A stretch of DNA of 24,548 nucleotides from Gemmatimonadales bacterium UBA7889 (GTDB lineage Bacteria; Gemmatimonadota; Gemmatimonadetes; Longimicrobiales; Gaopeijiaceae). Location of the stretch: assembly GCA_002501085.1 (NCBI GenBank), contig DLRL01000112.1, positions 1-24,548 of the forward strand, written 5' to 3'. Below are positions 13,677 through 22,167 of this stretch, piece after piece; positions within the stretch are counted from its first letter, which is position 1, and each line of letters begins with the position of its first letter. Both the position numbers and the translations under genes were made by a program. A model generated the notes under the pieces. The model was not told the origin of the DNA and did no database searches. It saw nothing but the letters and a program-made list of their open reading frames with translations.

Positions 13677-15152
13677 CTAAAGCACTTCAGGAGGGAGCAC
13701 GACCTTCCCTTCGTGCACGGCCGCTTCCTGAAGTAGTTCCCACAGACGCTGCACATGGGCATGTGTCGTCTTGAGATTTCCGATTGAAACCCTAAGACAT
13801 GTTCGACCACGAACTACAGTATGAGTTATAAAAGCTTCACCACTCTCATTAACACGATCCATAATCCGATGATTAGCATCGTCCAGAGCATCGGCATCCA
13901 GTTTTTCAGATATAAACCGAAACGCTACGAGAGATAAGGGAGCCGGTGCAACGCGTTCCCATTCAGGTGCAGAATCAACCCAAGACGCTAGCGCTTGTGC
14001 TAACTCCACATGAATGCGCAGTCGATCAATGATGCCCTGTTGACCAAAATAACGCAGCACAAACCAAAGCTTGATCGCCCGAAATCGGCGCCCTAATGCT
14101 ACTCCGTAGTCCATCAAGCTCCGACCTGCTTCTATTTCTGGGGTTCTCAGGTATTCCGGAACAATCGAAAAAGCACGCTTCAATACCTCAGGACGACGAC
14201 AGTAGAGGAGAGAACAATCCACGGGAGTGAATAACCACTTATGTGGGTTAACTACGATTGAGTCAGCAATCTCCCAACCGTCAAAGAGCTCACGGAGTTC
14301 GGGTATGATTGCAGCCGGACCCCCGTAGGCGGCATCCACATGAAGCCATAGGTCAAATTCTTGGGCCAGCTCCGCAATCTTACGTACAGGGTCGAGTGCA
14401 GTCGTCGATGTGGTGCCCAATGTCGCTACCACAGCCACCGGTTTTAGTCCCGATGCAATATCTTCTTGGATCACAGATCTTAGGGTGGATGAGCACATGC
14501 TGAGTTGTTCGTCGGTCCTGATGGTTTGGTATCCAGATCGCCCGAATCCGAGAGTCAAGGCAGCTTTTTCTATTGAAGAGTGAGCTTCCTCAGATGCGTA
14601 GATGCGACCATGAACCTGCTGAAACATTCCCTCGTTCCGCACGTCCGGATACGCTGCCTCTCGGGCAGCTGCAAGTGCGTGCAGAGAGGAAGATGAAGCT
14701 GTATCGTTGATGACTCCATCGAACGAAGAAGGCAGCCCGAGTAGTTGCCGAAGCCAGTCAGCTGTCAACTCTTCCAACTCGGTGCCGGACGGCGAGCTTC
14801 GCCAAACCATAGCGTTCACGTTCAGAGCAGCAGCAAGCATCTCACCTAGAATGCCCGGCCCCGATCCGGTCATAGCGAAATAACCGAAGAAAGACGGATG
14901 ATTCCAGTGGGTCAGGCCCGGTACTATCACATCCCGGAAGTCGCTTAAGGCATCTGTAAGCGACTCACCCTGTACGGGAGGGGTCGCTGGCAAAACTGAC
15001 CGAATATCTCCCGGTCGGACACTGGGTAGCACTGGTAACGATCCAACACCTCCCAGGTAATCAGCACTCCAATCGGCTACTTCGTGGGCGAGCGCTCTGA
15101 ATTCCTCTATAGGGATATCTGAGCTCAAGTCAGTTGAAACAGGAGATGTCAT
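13677..15152 (-). CDS. Group II PLP-dependent decarboxylase, aromatic-L-amino-acid type
   Basis: This enzyme would remove the carboxyl group from an aromatic amino acid (Trp, Tyr, Phe or Dopa), giving the amine. From the ATG at 15152 it has 491 residues. It shows FRALAHEVADW near the start, the substrate-side HPSFFGYF, SSPSGTELE, and the cofactor residues His191 (EEAHSS), Asp273 (HVDAAYGG) and Schiff-base Lys305 (NPHKW). The loop tyrosine that separates decarboxylases from aldehyde synthases is present as Tyr334 in VPEYLRTP, followed by LGRRFRAIKLWFVLRYFG. An in-frame TTG at 15173 would add 7 residues. Neither start has a good ribosome-binding site. It lies 77 bases after the giant kinase on the same strand. 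The exact substrate cannot be read from sequence. Confidence 0.9.
   Translation of the reverse strand: MTSPVSTDLSSDIPIEEFRALAHEVADWSADYLGGVGSLPVLPSVRPGDIRSVLPATPPVQGESLTDALSDFRDVIVPGLTHWNHPSFFGYFAMTGSGPGILGEMLAAALNVNAMVWRSSPSGTELEELTADWLRQLLGLPSSFDGVINDTASSSSLHALAAAREAAYPDVRNEGMFQQVHGRIYASEEAHSSIEKAALTLGFGRSGYQTIRTDEQLSMCSSTLRSVIQEDIASGLKPVAVVATLGTTSTTALDPVRKIAELAQEFDLWLHVDAAYGGPAAIIPELRELFDGWEIADSIVVNPHKWLFTPVDCSLLYCRRPEVLKRAFSIVPEYLRTPEIEAGRSLMDYGVALGRRFRAIKLWFVLRYFGQQGIIDRLRIHVELAQALASWVDSAPEWERVAPAPLSLVAFRFISEKLDADALDDANHRIMDRVNESGEAFITHTVVRGRTCLRVSIGNLKTTHAHVQRLWELLQEAAVHEGKVVLPPEVL
13684..13734. repeat. Nested inverted repeat at the convergent gene ends
   Basis: Outer arms ACTTCAGGA (13684-13692) and TCCTGAAGT (13726-13734) are exactly complementary. 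They enclose inner arms GCACGA (13697-13702) and TCGTGC (13711-13716). The structure lies in the last codons of the decarboxylase gene, about 65-115 bases past the pntB stop. It could fold in either transcript and serve as a 3' end stabiliser or factor-dependent termination point. No U-run follows on either strand. Confidence 0.4.
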
Positions 15153-15229
15153 GACATAAGAGGCAATAGCCAAGTCAGAGGTTCGAATAGGTCTAGCACC
15201 AAAGCTTTCAAGATTACCAATTTGGGAAG

Positions 15230-18200
15230 TCAGCCAATCTCAGTGTCTAAAGGCTCCGTCCAAAGACTAAGGAAAACTGAAACAGTCGTACCCCGTCCAG
15301 TGGTGCTATCTACTTCAACTGTTCCTCCCCAGGATTCCACAATTCGCTTTACGATAGGGAGACCCAAGCCGGCACCTGTGGAGCGCGTCGAGAACTGTGG
15401 TTCGAATATCCTTGGAAGCAACTCTTCAGGAATTCCAGCACCATCATCTACAACCACGAGCACAACTCGACCGTTTATCTGGTTACCTAGGATTCGCACT
15501 ATGCCGCCCTTCGTGACTGCAACCCTAGCATTCTCAAGAAGATTGATCAGCACTTCTTTCAACTCAGATGTGCGAGCCCGTACCGGGGGAAGACCTGGAG
15601 TTATTTCTTGCTCAAACAGAACTGTGGTAGAAGACCCCCCTCCGTAAAGAGCCATGACGTCATCAACGATTTCATGCAGATAAACCTGGCCCACCGGCAC
15701 CTCACCTTCTCCTCCCGGTGCGCCGTACTTAGAGAAGCTCTGCGCAATTCCCGCAAGCCGTTCAATCTCAGCTAATATGGCATCCACATTCTTGACGAGT
15801 ATGTCGTCGAAATCTGTGCGTCTATCTTCCCTGGCTCTTCGTATATGTTGGATGCTGAGCTTGATCGGGGTAAGAGGGTTCTTCACTTCATGGGCAACCT
15901 GCCGAGCCATCTCACCCCAAGCCAAAACTCGCTCTGTTTGCAACTCATCTGTCATATCGTCCATAGCCACCACCACCCCACGTCCTCCACCGGTGGTGCC
16001 TAAACGTCTCGCACGAACTCTCACCCGGCTTTCTCCTACTTGAATTTCAGTATTGGCTTCAGTTTCAGAACCTTGGAAGAGATTATTGAGCCAAATGGAA
16101 AGCGCCTCCGCGAATGGACCTTTCCCTGGTAGGGGCTGTCCCACGATAACTCTAGATCCAAAGAGATGCTCGGCTCTCGGGTTCACCAAAGTCACTCCTC
16201 CATCCTGATCCAAGGCCACCATCCCCACTGCAGCTTCCTCCATGATCGCCTGGGTACGGCGTGATGTTCGGACCAATTGGTGCTGAGCCCGGCGCACCCC
16301 ATTTACCATTCGATTAAAGGCTCTAAATACCGCTCCAAACTCGTCCTTTCTCTCATTCGGGAGTCTTAAGTCCAGGTTTCCTGAACCAACACCTTCCGAT
16401 GCAACTTGAAGTGCTCGGATAGGGCTCGTGAGTGCGCGGCCCGCCATCCAGGCAAGTATCAGTGAGAGTACTGCGCCTAATAACATCACGAACCCTAGGA
16501 GTTCAATGAGGTCCATCCTCTGGATAGCCGTATCCCCAGCACTCAGCGGTACTTGAGCACCAAGTATGTCTCCATCGGGAAGTCGTCGATATGCCGTGAC
16601 ATAGGTCAAGCGTCCCAATGAGGTCTCGGTGAATTCCCGAACCCCTTCGCGCCCATCCAACAAACGGTGCTGCGTGAATGGCATCCAGCCCTCATACAGG
16701 CCCAACTCCACTAACTCCGCCACGCCACCTCCACCGCGGAGTTCTCCATCGCGATACTCTAGAAGTTCCGCACCGACTTGAGTTGCAAGCCGTTCCATGC
16801 GACTACCGGATCCCGGATCGAGTGAGAGGTACCAGCCAGCGGCGTCCTCTACGACTCTCTCCGCAACTACTCGAGCTGACGCAGTAGAGGCTTGAGTAAG
16901 CGACCTGTATGCCAGGGTACCGAATAGAGTATTCGCCAAAGCGAAGAACCCGAACAAGGCTAGTGTCACTCGAGCTCGAAAGGAGATCGTTAACCCGGAG
17001 ATCTTAGTCCCTGGTGGAACTGCATCACGCAAAAGCCCTCGGCCAAGAACCCAAAACGCTGAGAATAGAAGAAGATTTAGAACTAATAGCAGAGATCCTC
17101 GTGCACTTGCCAAAAGAGGTCCAGGAAGACTGATAGGAACATGTGCATGATAGCTTGCGTTACTGAATTCAAGCGTCATCTCCCCCTGCCAACCCGAGTT
17201 CGTCCTCTGCCAGTTGAGTGAGTCACTACCGAGTGGGTCACCAGAGAGAATTGGGATTAGTGTAATTGGGCCCCTTCTGGATGGTTGGCCATCTCGCACC
17301 AAGGAGCCAAGAGGAGAGCGAGCACCCTCAGGGGGTAGCGGCGGTGCGATAGCTGTCAGGACCTGCCCATTGCTTAAAGGAACAGCCATCACGTATCGAG
17401 CGTCATCACGGTGCGGCCGGAGGAGCCTGAATTCTCCTGCATTCTGAGCCTCACCGAGTATTTCAGCGAGTTCGTCCTGAGGATCGCCATCGATCCCAAT
17501 CCTCAGTTCCTGTCTATTCTCCCCAGTTTCGTCCCACATCGTGAGACGTAAAGCAAACAGTTCCTCGGCCAGACCACTCACCCGCCAAGCCTGGTAAAGG
17601 ACATCAACATCACCCCTTCCCGAGCCAACAAGAGAATCTGCTAAAGAAGCGAGCCGAACTAATCCAAGCTCAAGATCAGAATCCTCAAGCGCTGAAGCTT
17701 CAATAAGCTGGAGACCACCAGCTTTTTTTTGGGCATTTACACGGTCGAGCCATGCAGTCGGAGCTGCTGCAGTGGTCGCGATCACAATAGCGAGTAACCA
17801 ATTGGCAAGTGGGCGTTGCCACTCAGGCCACGCTGTCATTCCAACTGCGGCTGTGGCAGTAGGAATCCCCCATAGTGCGATCCAACTCACCGGTAGGTTT
17901 GCTCCGCTCAAGACCAGAGCCCCGCCGATGGATCCCAGCAGGACTGCAGAAGCCACACTTATCAACGCCCAAACTTTATGAGTACTTCTGCCGAATCTCG
18001 TCAACCGGAGGATAGCGGCTGCGGTCAATCCAAGCATAGCGGCCAATACCGTTTCATAAACGATCCACTCAAGACGATCTGAGCCCAAAGAGAGTGGCTG
18101 TAGGCCTGACCTCACCCAAATGATTACAAGTGGAAATAAAAGTGCTGTAGATAGAGCTGCAGCCCATACTGGCATAGCGATCTTAGGACGCGGCAGAACA

Positions 18201-19300
18201 GCGAATCCAGTCAAGCCTGCGATAGTGAGTAGTGCCAGTCGTCCAAGAGATATCTTCAGCGCACCCGGCCACAGGGGAAGCGCAAAAAGAGTCCAATCGA
18301 AAATCTTCTCTAATCCGGCTACTTCTTGAAGCGGGAGTAAGGCTAGGAGGAAAAGAAGCCCTCCAACTGCAACAACACCCGTTGATCGGTTCAGCACACC
18401 TCCAACTGCAAGCAATAGCCACGCTATAAGTAATCCACTGGATACGAGCCACTGCCAATGGGCCAAAACTTGCTCGGCTCGGTCCGCTGCGTCAGGTCGC
18501 TCAATTAGAACCTCAAGCAGTCCCTCTCCATCTGGGAGCACAAGAGATGAGAGCCTCTCTGAATTCGGTGTATCCCCTGGATTGATCCGAATATTTTCGC
18601 CAGTAAGATCTAAGAACTCCGACCCGAAATCTCCTAATCGAGCCCCAATCTCCAGCGGCAGATCAGTTCGCATGAGTTGTGCAGCAACCGCTACTCCACC
18701 GTCCGGTGCCAATGCAGTTACATACAGATAGCCAAAGAGCGGTAGATCAACGTAGGCGTAGCGGTCCTGTCCAGCTTGAACCTCTTCAGGCACCTTGCCA
18801 CGGTGCATGCCATCCCATTGACGGAGCCTCCCATCCGAATCGTAAAGAGCGAGTGCCGAGACTCCGTGCTGCGCACGAATGTCCTGTATCGTCGAGACGT
18901 TTTCCAGCCGATCGAATTCAGTTTCTCCGCGAACAAGCTGACTCGCAGCAGCTTCACTCGAACTTAAACGAGCTTGGAGTTCATCTCGGAGTTGTTCACT
19001 GACTTCCGTCTCTCTCGCCGCCCAAAGTGTATTCCAGTTTGTAGATAGGTCACTCACCTCATGATCTGCAAGAACACCGAAGAGAATCCCAATGACTAGG
19101 ATTATCGACCCACTAATCCAGGCCACACCGCGTTCACATAACCCCCCAAGGATCCCTGCAATCATACCGAGTGCGGCAACCACCAAGGAGGCACTACTCG
19201 GATAACCAACCCAAAAAGAAAGAGACACGAGAGCAATCCAGGGACCGATCCAGCCTAATGTCTGAGGCATACGATGCCACTCGGCAAATAGACGATTCAC
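15230..19300 (-). CDS. Giant NtrY-like membrane histidine kinase
   Basis: This is a sensor kinase of 1356 residues, against about 730-770 for ordinary NtrY. The order is three membrane helices in the first 80 residues, then a probable extracytoplasmic sensor (about 87-285, with LALYDSDGRLRQWDG). A block of about eight membrane helices follows (about 288-530), then a second soluble region (about 535-725), a helix near 735-753 and another at 778-797. A third sensor region (about 805-928) precedes a helix at 929-953, HAMP (about 954-1008) and PAS (about 1015-1115). The catalytic core has His1137 in HEVKNPLTPIKLS, Asn1257 in NLLENA, DDGAGIP (1285-1291) and GAGLGL (1309-1314). The H-box is of NtrY type, so the NtrX-like regulator at 7908-9269 is the natural partner. 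The GTG start overlaps a tiny upstream frame by 4 bases. Confidence 0.92.
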   Translation of the reverse strand: MNRLFAEWHRMPQTLGWIGPWIALVSLSFWVGYPSSASLVVAALGMIAGILGGLCERGVAWISGSIILVIGILFGVLADHEVSDLSTNWNTLWAARETEVSEQLRDELQARLSSSEAAASQLVRGETEFDRLENVSTIQDIRAQHGVSALALYDSDGRLRQWDGMHRGKVPEEVQAGQDRYAYVDLPLFGYLYVTALAPDGGVAVAAQLMRTDLPLEIGARLGDFGSEFLDLTGENIRINPGDTPNSERLSSLVLPDGEGLLEVLIERPDAADRAEQVLAHWQWLVSSGLLIAWLLLAVGGVLNRSTGVVAVGGLLFLLALLPLQEVAGLEKIFDWTLFALPLWPGALKISLGRLALLTIAGLTGFAVLPRPKIAMPVWAAALSTALLFPLVIIWVRSGLQPLSLGSDRLEWIVYETVLAAMLGLTAAAILRLTRFGRSTHKVWALISVASAVLLGSIGGALVLSGANLPVSWIALWGIPTATAAVGMTAWPEWQRPLANWLLAIVIATTAAAPTAWLDRVNAQKKAGGLQLIEASALEDSDLELGLVRLASLADSLVGSGRGDVDVLYQAWRVSGLAEELFALRLTMWDETGENRQELRIGIDGDPQDELAEILGEAQNAGEFRLLRPHRDDARYVMAVPLSNGQVLTAIAPPLPPEGARSPLGSLVRDGQPSRRGPITLIPILSGDPLGSDSLNWQRTNSGWQGEMTLEFSNASYHAHVPISLPGPLLASARGSLLLVLNLLLFSAFWVLGRGLLRDAVPPGTKISGLTISFRARVTLALFGFFALANTLFGTLAYRSLTQASTASARVVAERVVEDAAGWYLSLDPGSGSRMERLATQVGAELLEYRDGELRGGGGVAELVELGLYEGWMPFTQHRLLDGREGVREFTETSLGRLTYVTAYRRLPDGDILGAQVPLSAGDTAIQRMDLIELLGFVMLLGAVLSLILAWMAGRALTSPIRALQVASEGVGSGNLDLRLPNERKDEFGAVFRAFNRMVNGVRRAQHQLVRTSRRTQAIMEEAAVGMVALDQDGGVTLVNPRAEHLFGSRVIVGQPLPGKGPFAEALSIWLNNLFQGSETEANTEIQVGESRVRVRARRLGTTGGGRGVVVAMDDMTDELQTERVLAWGEMARQVAHEVKNPLTPIKLSIQHIRRAREDRRTDFDDILVKNVDAILAEIERLAGIAQSFSKYGAPGGEGEVPVGQVYLHEIVDDVMALYGGGSSTTVLFEQEITPGLPPVRARTSELKEVLINLLENARVAVTKGGIVRILGNQINGRVVLVVVDDGAGIPEELLPRIFEPQFSTRSTGAGLGLPIVKRIVESWGGTVEVDSTTGRGTTVSVFLSLWTEPLDTEIG

Positions 19301-19419
19301 TTCAGATCAATAGTATGGCGTAGCACGTACTGCATCTTTGACTCAGGATCACCCTTCTCTCCAGTTAAGTAAGTCAATAGAAAACCATCAGACGATGTGC
19401 TAATCCCGTTAACTGCCAC
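19297..19419 (-). CDS. Possible 40-residue frame coupled to the kinase start, or gene remnant
   Basis: From a GTG at 19419 the frame reads MAVNGISTSSDGFLLTY and ends HTIDLK. Its TGA overlaps the kinase GTG start (GTGA, 4 bases). The segment STSSDGFLLTYLTGE faintly resembles a PD40/WD40-like propeller strand (SPDGRxLLY type), so it may be the last fragment of a decayed propeller gene. It has no proper ribosome-binding site and is too short for a firm call. Confidence 0.3.
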   Translation of the reverse strand: MAVNGISTSSDGFLLTYLTGEKGDPESKMQYVLRHTIDLK

Positions 19420-19576
19420 TCCTTCTTACAGATTTTCCTTCTACTGAGGTCCTCTTGCCCATTTTATGGAACTTACGAGCACCAACCTCCCTAATGATAT
19501 CAAGACTTGCGAACATCATTAGAAATGACATAACGCTTATTACTGCGAACGCTATCCACCCCAAGGTGTATACCAC
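19409..19576 (-). CDS. Possible 55-residue small membrane protein
   Basis: From a GTG at 19576 the frame encodes one strongly hydrophobic helix (VVYTLGWIAFAVISVMSFLM, residues 1-20) followed by a short hydrophobic stretch and a basic tail (ARKFHKMGKR). It ends 11 bases inside the next tiny frame, in another reading phase. The GTG is only 2 bases from the start of the divergent exported protein, which makes this start doubtful. An internal ATG at 'MSFLMM' would give a shorter product. No homolog is recognised. Confidence 0.28.
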   Translation of the reverse strand: MVYTLGWIAFAVISVMSFLMMFASLDIIREVGARKFHKMGKRTSVEGKSVRRSGS

Positions 19577-19578
19577 GG

Positions 19579-20295
19579 ATGAATTTGTTCTTACACATCC
19601 TCCGCACTTTCTTCTTGAGTCTCCATATCACGAGCTTGGCAATCATCGTACCACTAGGGCTATCCGCTCAAAGTGTGGTGATTGACCGAGGAACATTCGG
19701 CCTGAGCGTTCACGGTGACAGAATCGGCACAGAGGACTTCATTATCCGACGAGCAGGACTCGGTAATGAAGCTGCTTTCATCTCACGAGGAGTGGTCGTG
19801 CGCACTTTGGATGGGATTTCCGAAGAGTTTACGACCCTCTTGAGAGTAACCGCGACCGAAGGCACCGCAGCTGGTTATGAATTCAAGTCATCTAGACCAG
19901 TACCAGTTGAGGTCATGCTCAATCTCTCCGGTCCCAGGTACTTCTCTAGATTTATCTCTGGAGAAGGTCAAGAAGAGAGAGAATTTCGCGCAGAGCGTGG
20001 AACCCGGATCGTCGAACACCAGGTAGCTCACCATCTTTATTTCCTACGAAATGTGCTAGAAGACTCGATAGTTCATGTGATTGAACCGTTATCCCGCATA
20101 GATAGAGAGTTCTTGGTTTCGGCTCAGGAGGAGGAAGAAATCCGCCTTGGTCGTAACCGTGTTCTAGCTCGACGGGTCATATTCACAAGTGCTGACGGGG
20201 ACCGAATCGTTTGGTTTGACAGACAAGGCCGTGTGCTACGAGTAGAGATCCCGACAACTGGATATCTGGCTGTGCGTGAAGATCTCGTTGGATGA
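19579..20295 (+). CDS. Exported protein of unknown function
   Basis: I do not recognise this 238-residue protein. A clear signal peptide spans residues 1-30, with a hydrophobic core and probable cleavage after PLGLSA, so the mature protein should be periplasmic or outer-membrane associated. The mature part begins with VVIDRGTFGLSVHGDRIGTEDFII. It alternates beta strands with charged turns throughout, including YFSRFISGEG, HLYFLRNVLED and FTSADGDRIVWFDRQGRVLRVEIP. The closing strand pair resembles proteins that read out a sugar or lipid chain scaffold (DUF3108/DUF6134-like clam folds), but this is only an impression. It is on the same strand as the efflux genes but 325 bases upstream of the best tolC start. 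No strong ribosome-binding site precedes the ATG. Confidence 0.8.
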   Translation: MNLFLHILRTFFLSLHITSLAIIVPLGLSAQSVVIDRGTFGLSVHGDRIGTEDFIIRRAGLGNEAAFISRGVVVRTLDGISEEFTTLLRVTATEGTAAGYEFKSSRPVPVEVMLNLSGPRYFSRFISGEGQEEREFRAERGTRIVEHQVAHHLYFLRNVLEDSIVHVIEPLSRIDREFLVSAQEEEEIRLGRNRVLARRVIFTSADGDRIVWFDRQGRVLRVEIPTTGYLAVREDLVG

Positions 20296-20620
20296 TTTCA
20301 GGTGTCCCCTAACAACATTCATCTCGGATTAAGTGTCCCTCTAGTTAGCTTTCCCGTTTAGAAACAAGATTCAGCTAGATCCTGTAACATCAGATGATTA
20401 CTCAGTTCTTCATAGGGTAGTCGCAACGCTTTCTCCCTACATTCAAGTATATTCTCATAGATAGGACACATTTTTTGCTAAATTGCACAGCAAGCCCAAT
20501 TAGATGATTAAACAAGAAATGATAAGCCACTCTAGAATATCCCGTGACCCATCTGGAAGCAGGTCGGGCCTCAATAGCATGCCCATTCCAAAAGTGTCAA
20601 CAAAGAAAAACTCCAGTGCA
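20296..20620 (+). other. Intergenic region before the efflux genes
   Basis: This stretch is A/T-richer than its surroundings. Candidate -10 elements such as TATATT (about 20448) are present, but none has a good -35 box at 17 bases. GTGTCCC occurs twice (about 20302 and 20334). The tolC frame is open from 20504, so part of this stretch could be coding if an upstream start is used. No terminator, small RNA or riboswitch was recognised. Confidence 0.4.
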
Positions 20621-22129
20621 ATGTGGCTTTCGAATACTAGGACGTCTCTATCTGTACTAGCGTTAATCGCTATTAGTGTCACCACGCCACTCTGCGCTCA
20701 ACAAATCTCAACTAGGTCTCTGTCACTCGACGAAGCGCTTGAGATAGCGCGGGAAAACAACCCCAGCTTTCTGCAGTCAAGAAACGATGAGTCACTCTCA
20801 AATTGGGATGTGCGGCAAGCTTATGCAGCCCTGTTACCCACCGCCTCTATTGGTTCCGGTGTTTCGTGGCAAGGCCCCGGTGAACAGCAATTCGGAAGCT
20901 TGACACTCGGAGATTTGGGCTTTGGGGACCAACCCTCATACTACTTCTCCAATTATAATATCGGCCTCAATTACTCAATCGATTGGAGAACGATCAAGGG
21001 ACCAGCACAGGCGAAAGCTCAAAGGGGTGTCACCCTTGCTCAGATTAATCTCGCTGAGGCCAGTCTCATCTCAACCGTAACCAATGCTTACGTCGAGATG
21101 CTCCGACAACAGGAGGCTTTGAGACTGGCTGAGCAACAACTTGAGAACAGCCAATTCAACCTCCGACTAGCCCAAGGCCAACTAGAAGTGGGCTCAGTAA
21201 CACCAATAGATGTCGGACAAGCTGAGGTCCAAGTTGGTCGTTCTGAAGTGACAGTGCTTCGGACCCGTAACTTGTTGTCTACAAGTAAGATGAGACTTCT
21301 TCAACAATTAGGATTAAGGGTCAATGAAGACGTCGTACTCTCAACTGAATTCACACTTTCGGAACCTACCTGGAATCTCGAAACTCTGACAGACATGTCG
21401 CTTGATCGAAACCCGACACTTCGAGCACGACGAAGATCTAAGGAAGTAGCAGACATCGGCATAAGCTCAGCGCGCTCTTCATATTTCCCATCCCTATCTA
21501 TCTCAACCGGATGGAGTGGGTTCACCCGGGAGGCTAGCAATACAGACTTCCAGGTGGTACAGGCTCGAGCTCAGGTAGCTTCATCTGTAGCTCAGTGTGT
21601 GCAAACCAATAATCTCTACTCTCGTCTTGCCGATCCTCTTCCGCCCTTTGATTGCTCACGATTTGCGTTCACAGATGAACAGAGACAAGGGATCATCGAT
21701 GGCAACAGGGCATTCCCATTCAACTTCCAGGGTTCTCCCCCTAGTGTCTCTCTCCGCCTCCAGGTTCCGATTTTCCAGGGTCTCAGTCGAGAACGGAACC
21801 TGCAGGCCGCACGCCTTCAAAGGGATGACATGGTACAGCAGGTACGAGAGCAGGAATTAGCTCTAGAGGCGGATCTGTCGATTGGTACCGCCAATGTCCA
21901 AACAGCATATGAGAGTGCTCTCTTGGAGGAACGCAATCGAGAATTAGCTGACCAGCAGCTAACTTTGGCCCGTGAACGCTATCAGTTGGGAGCGATCACC
22001 TTTGTCGAACTTGTGGATGCGCAAACATTGCTGGCTCAGGCAGAAAGGGACCGCATAGCAGCGGTCTTCGCTTATCATGATGCAGTAACTAGTCTCGAAG
22101 TACTTGTTGGAACATCCCTTCGGAACTGA
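20621..22129 (+). CDS. TolC-family outer-membrane efflux protein
   Basis: This is the outer-membrane channel of a tripartite efflux or secretion system, a trimer with a beta-barrel and a long periplasmic helical tunnel. From the ATG at 20621 it has 502 residues. The signal peptide ends near PLCAQQ (about residue 27), and the mature start SLSLDEALEIARENNP is typical. Two OEP repeats follow, with YVEMLRQQEALRLAEQQLEN (about 157-176) in the first and ALLEERNRELADQQLTLARERYQLG in the second. A loop insertion at about 320-372 carries Cys326 and Cys345, probably joined by a disulfide. The ATG is chosen because it begins a clean signal peptide. Upstream in-frame ATGs (20579, 20522, 20504) would add a polar N-terminus. 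The adaptor gene follows after 38 bases. Confidence 0.92.
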   Translation: MWLSNTRTSLSVLALIAISVTTPLCAQQISTRSLSLDEALEIARENNPSFLQSRNDESLSNWDVRQAYAALLPTASIGSGVSWQGPGEQQFGSLTLGDLGFGDQPSYYFSNYNIGLNYSIDWRTIKGPAQAKAQRGVTLAQINLAEASLISTVTNAYVEMLRQQEALRLAEQQLENSQFNLRLAQGQLEVGSVTPIDVGQAEVQVGRSEVTVLRTRNLLSTSKMRLLQQLGLRVNEDVVLSTEFTLSEPTWNLETLTDMSLDRNPTLRARRRSKEVADIGISSARSSYFPSLSISTGWSGFTREASNTDFQVVQARAQVASSVAQCVQTNNLYSRLADPLPPFDCSRFAFTDEQRQGIIDGNRAFPFNFQGSPPSVSLRLQVPIFQGLSRERNLQAARLQRDDMVQQVREQELALEADLSIGTANVQTAYESALLEERNRELADQQLTLARERYQLGAITFVELVDAQTLLAQAERDRIAAVFAYHDAVTSLEVLVGTSLRN

Positions 22130-22167
22130 CACCTAACAAACCAGACAGAGACGATCTAGTAAACGAC

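Noticed and set aside
13653..13678. Repeated AGGTCGAC motif after pntB
   Set aside because: Only two short copies, each containing a common 6-base palindrome; no array or structure.
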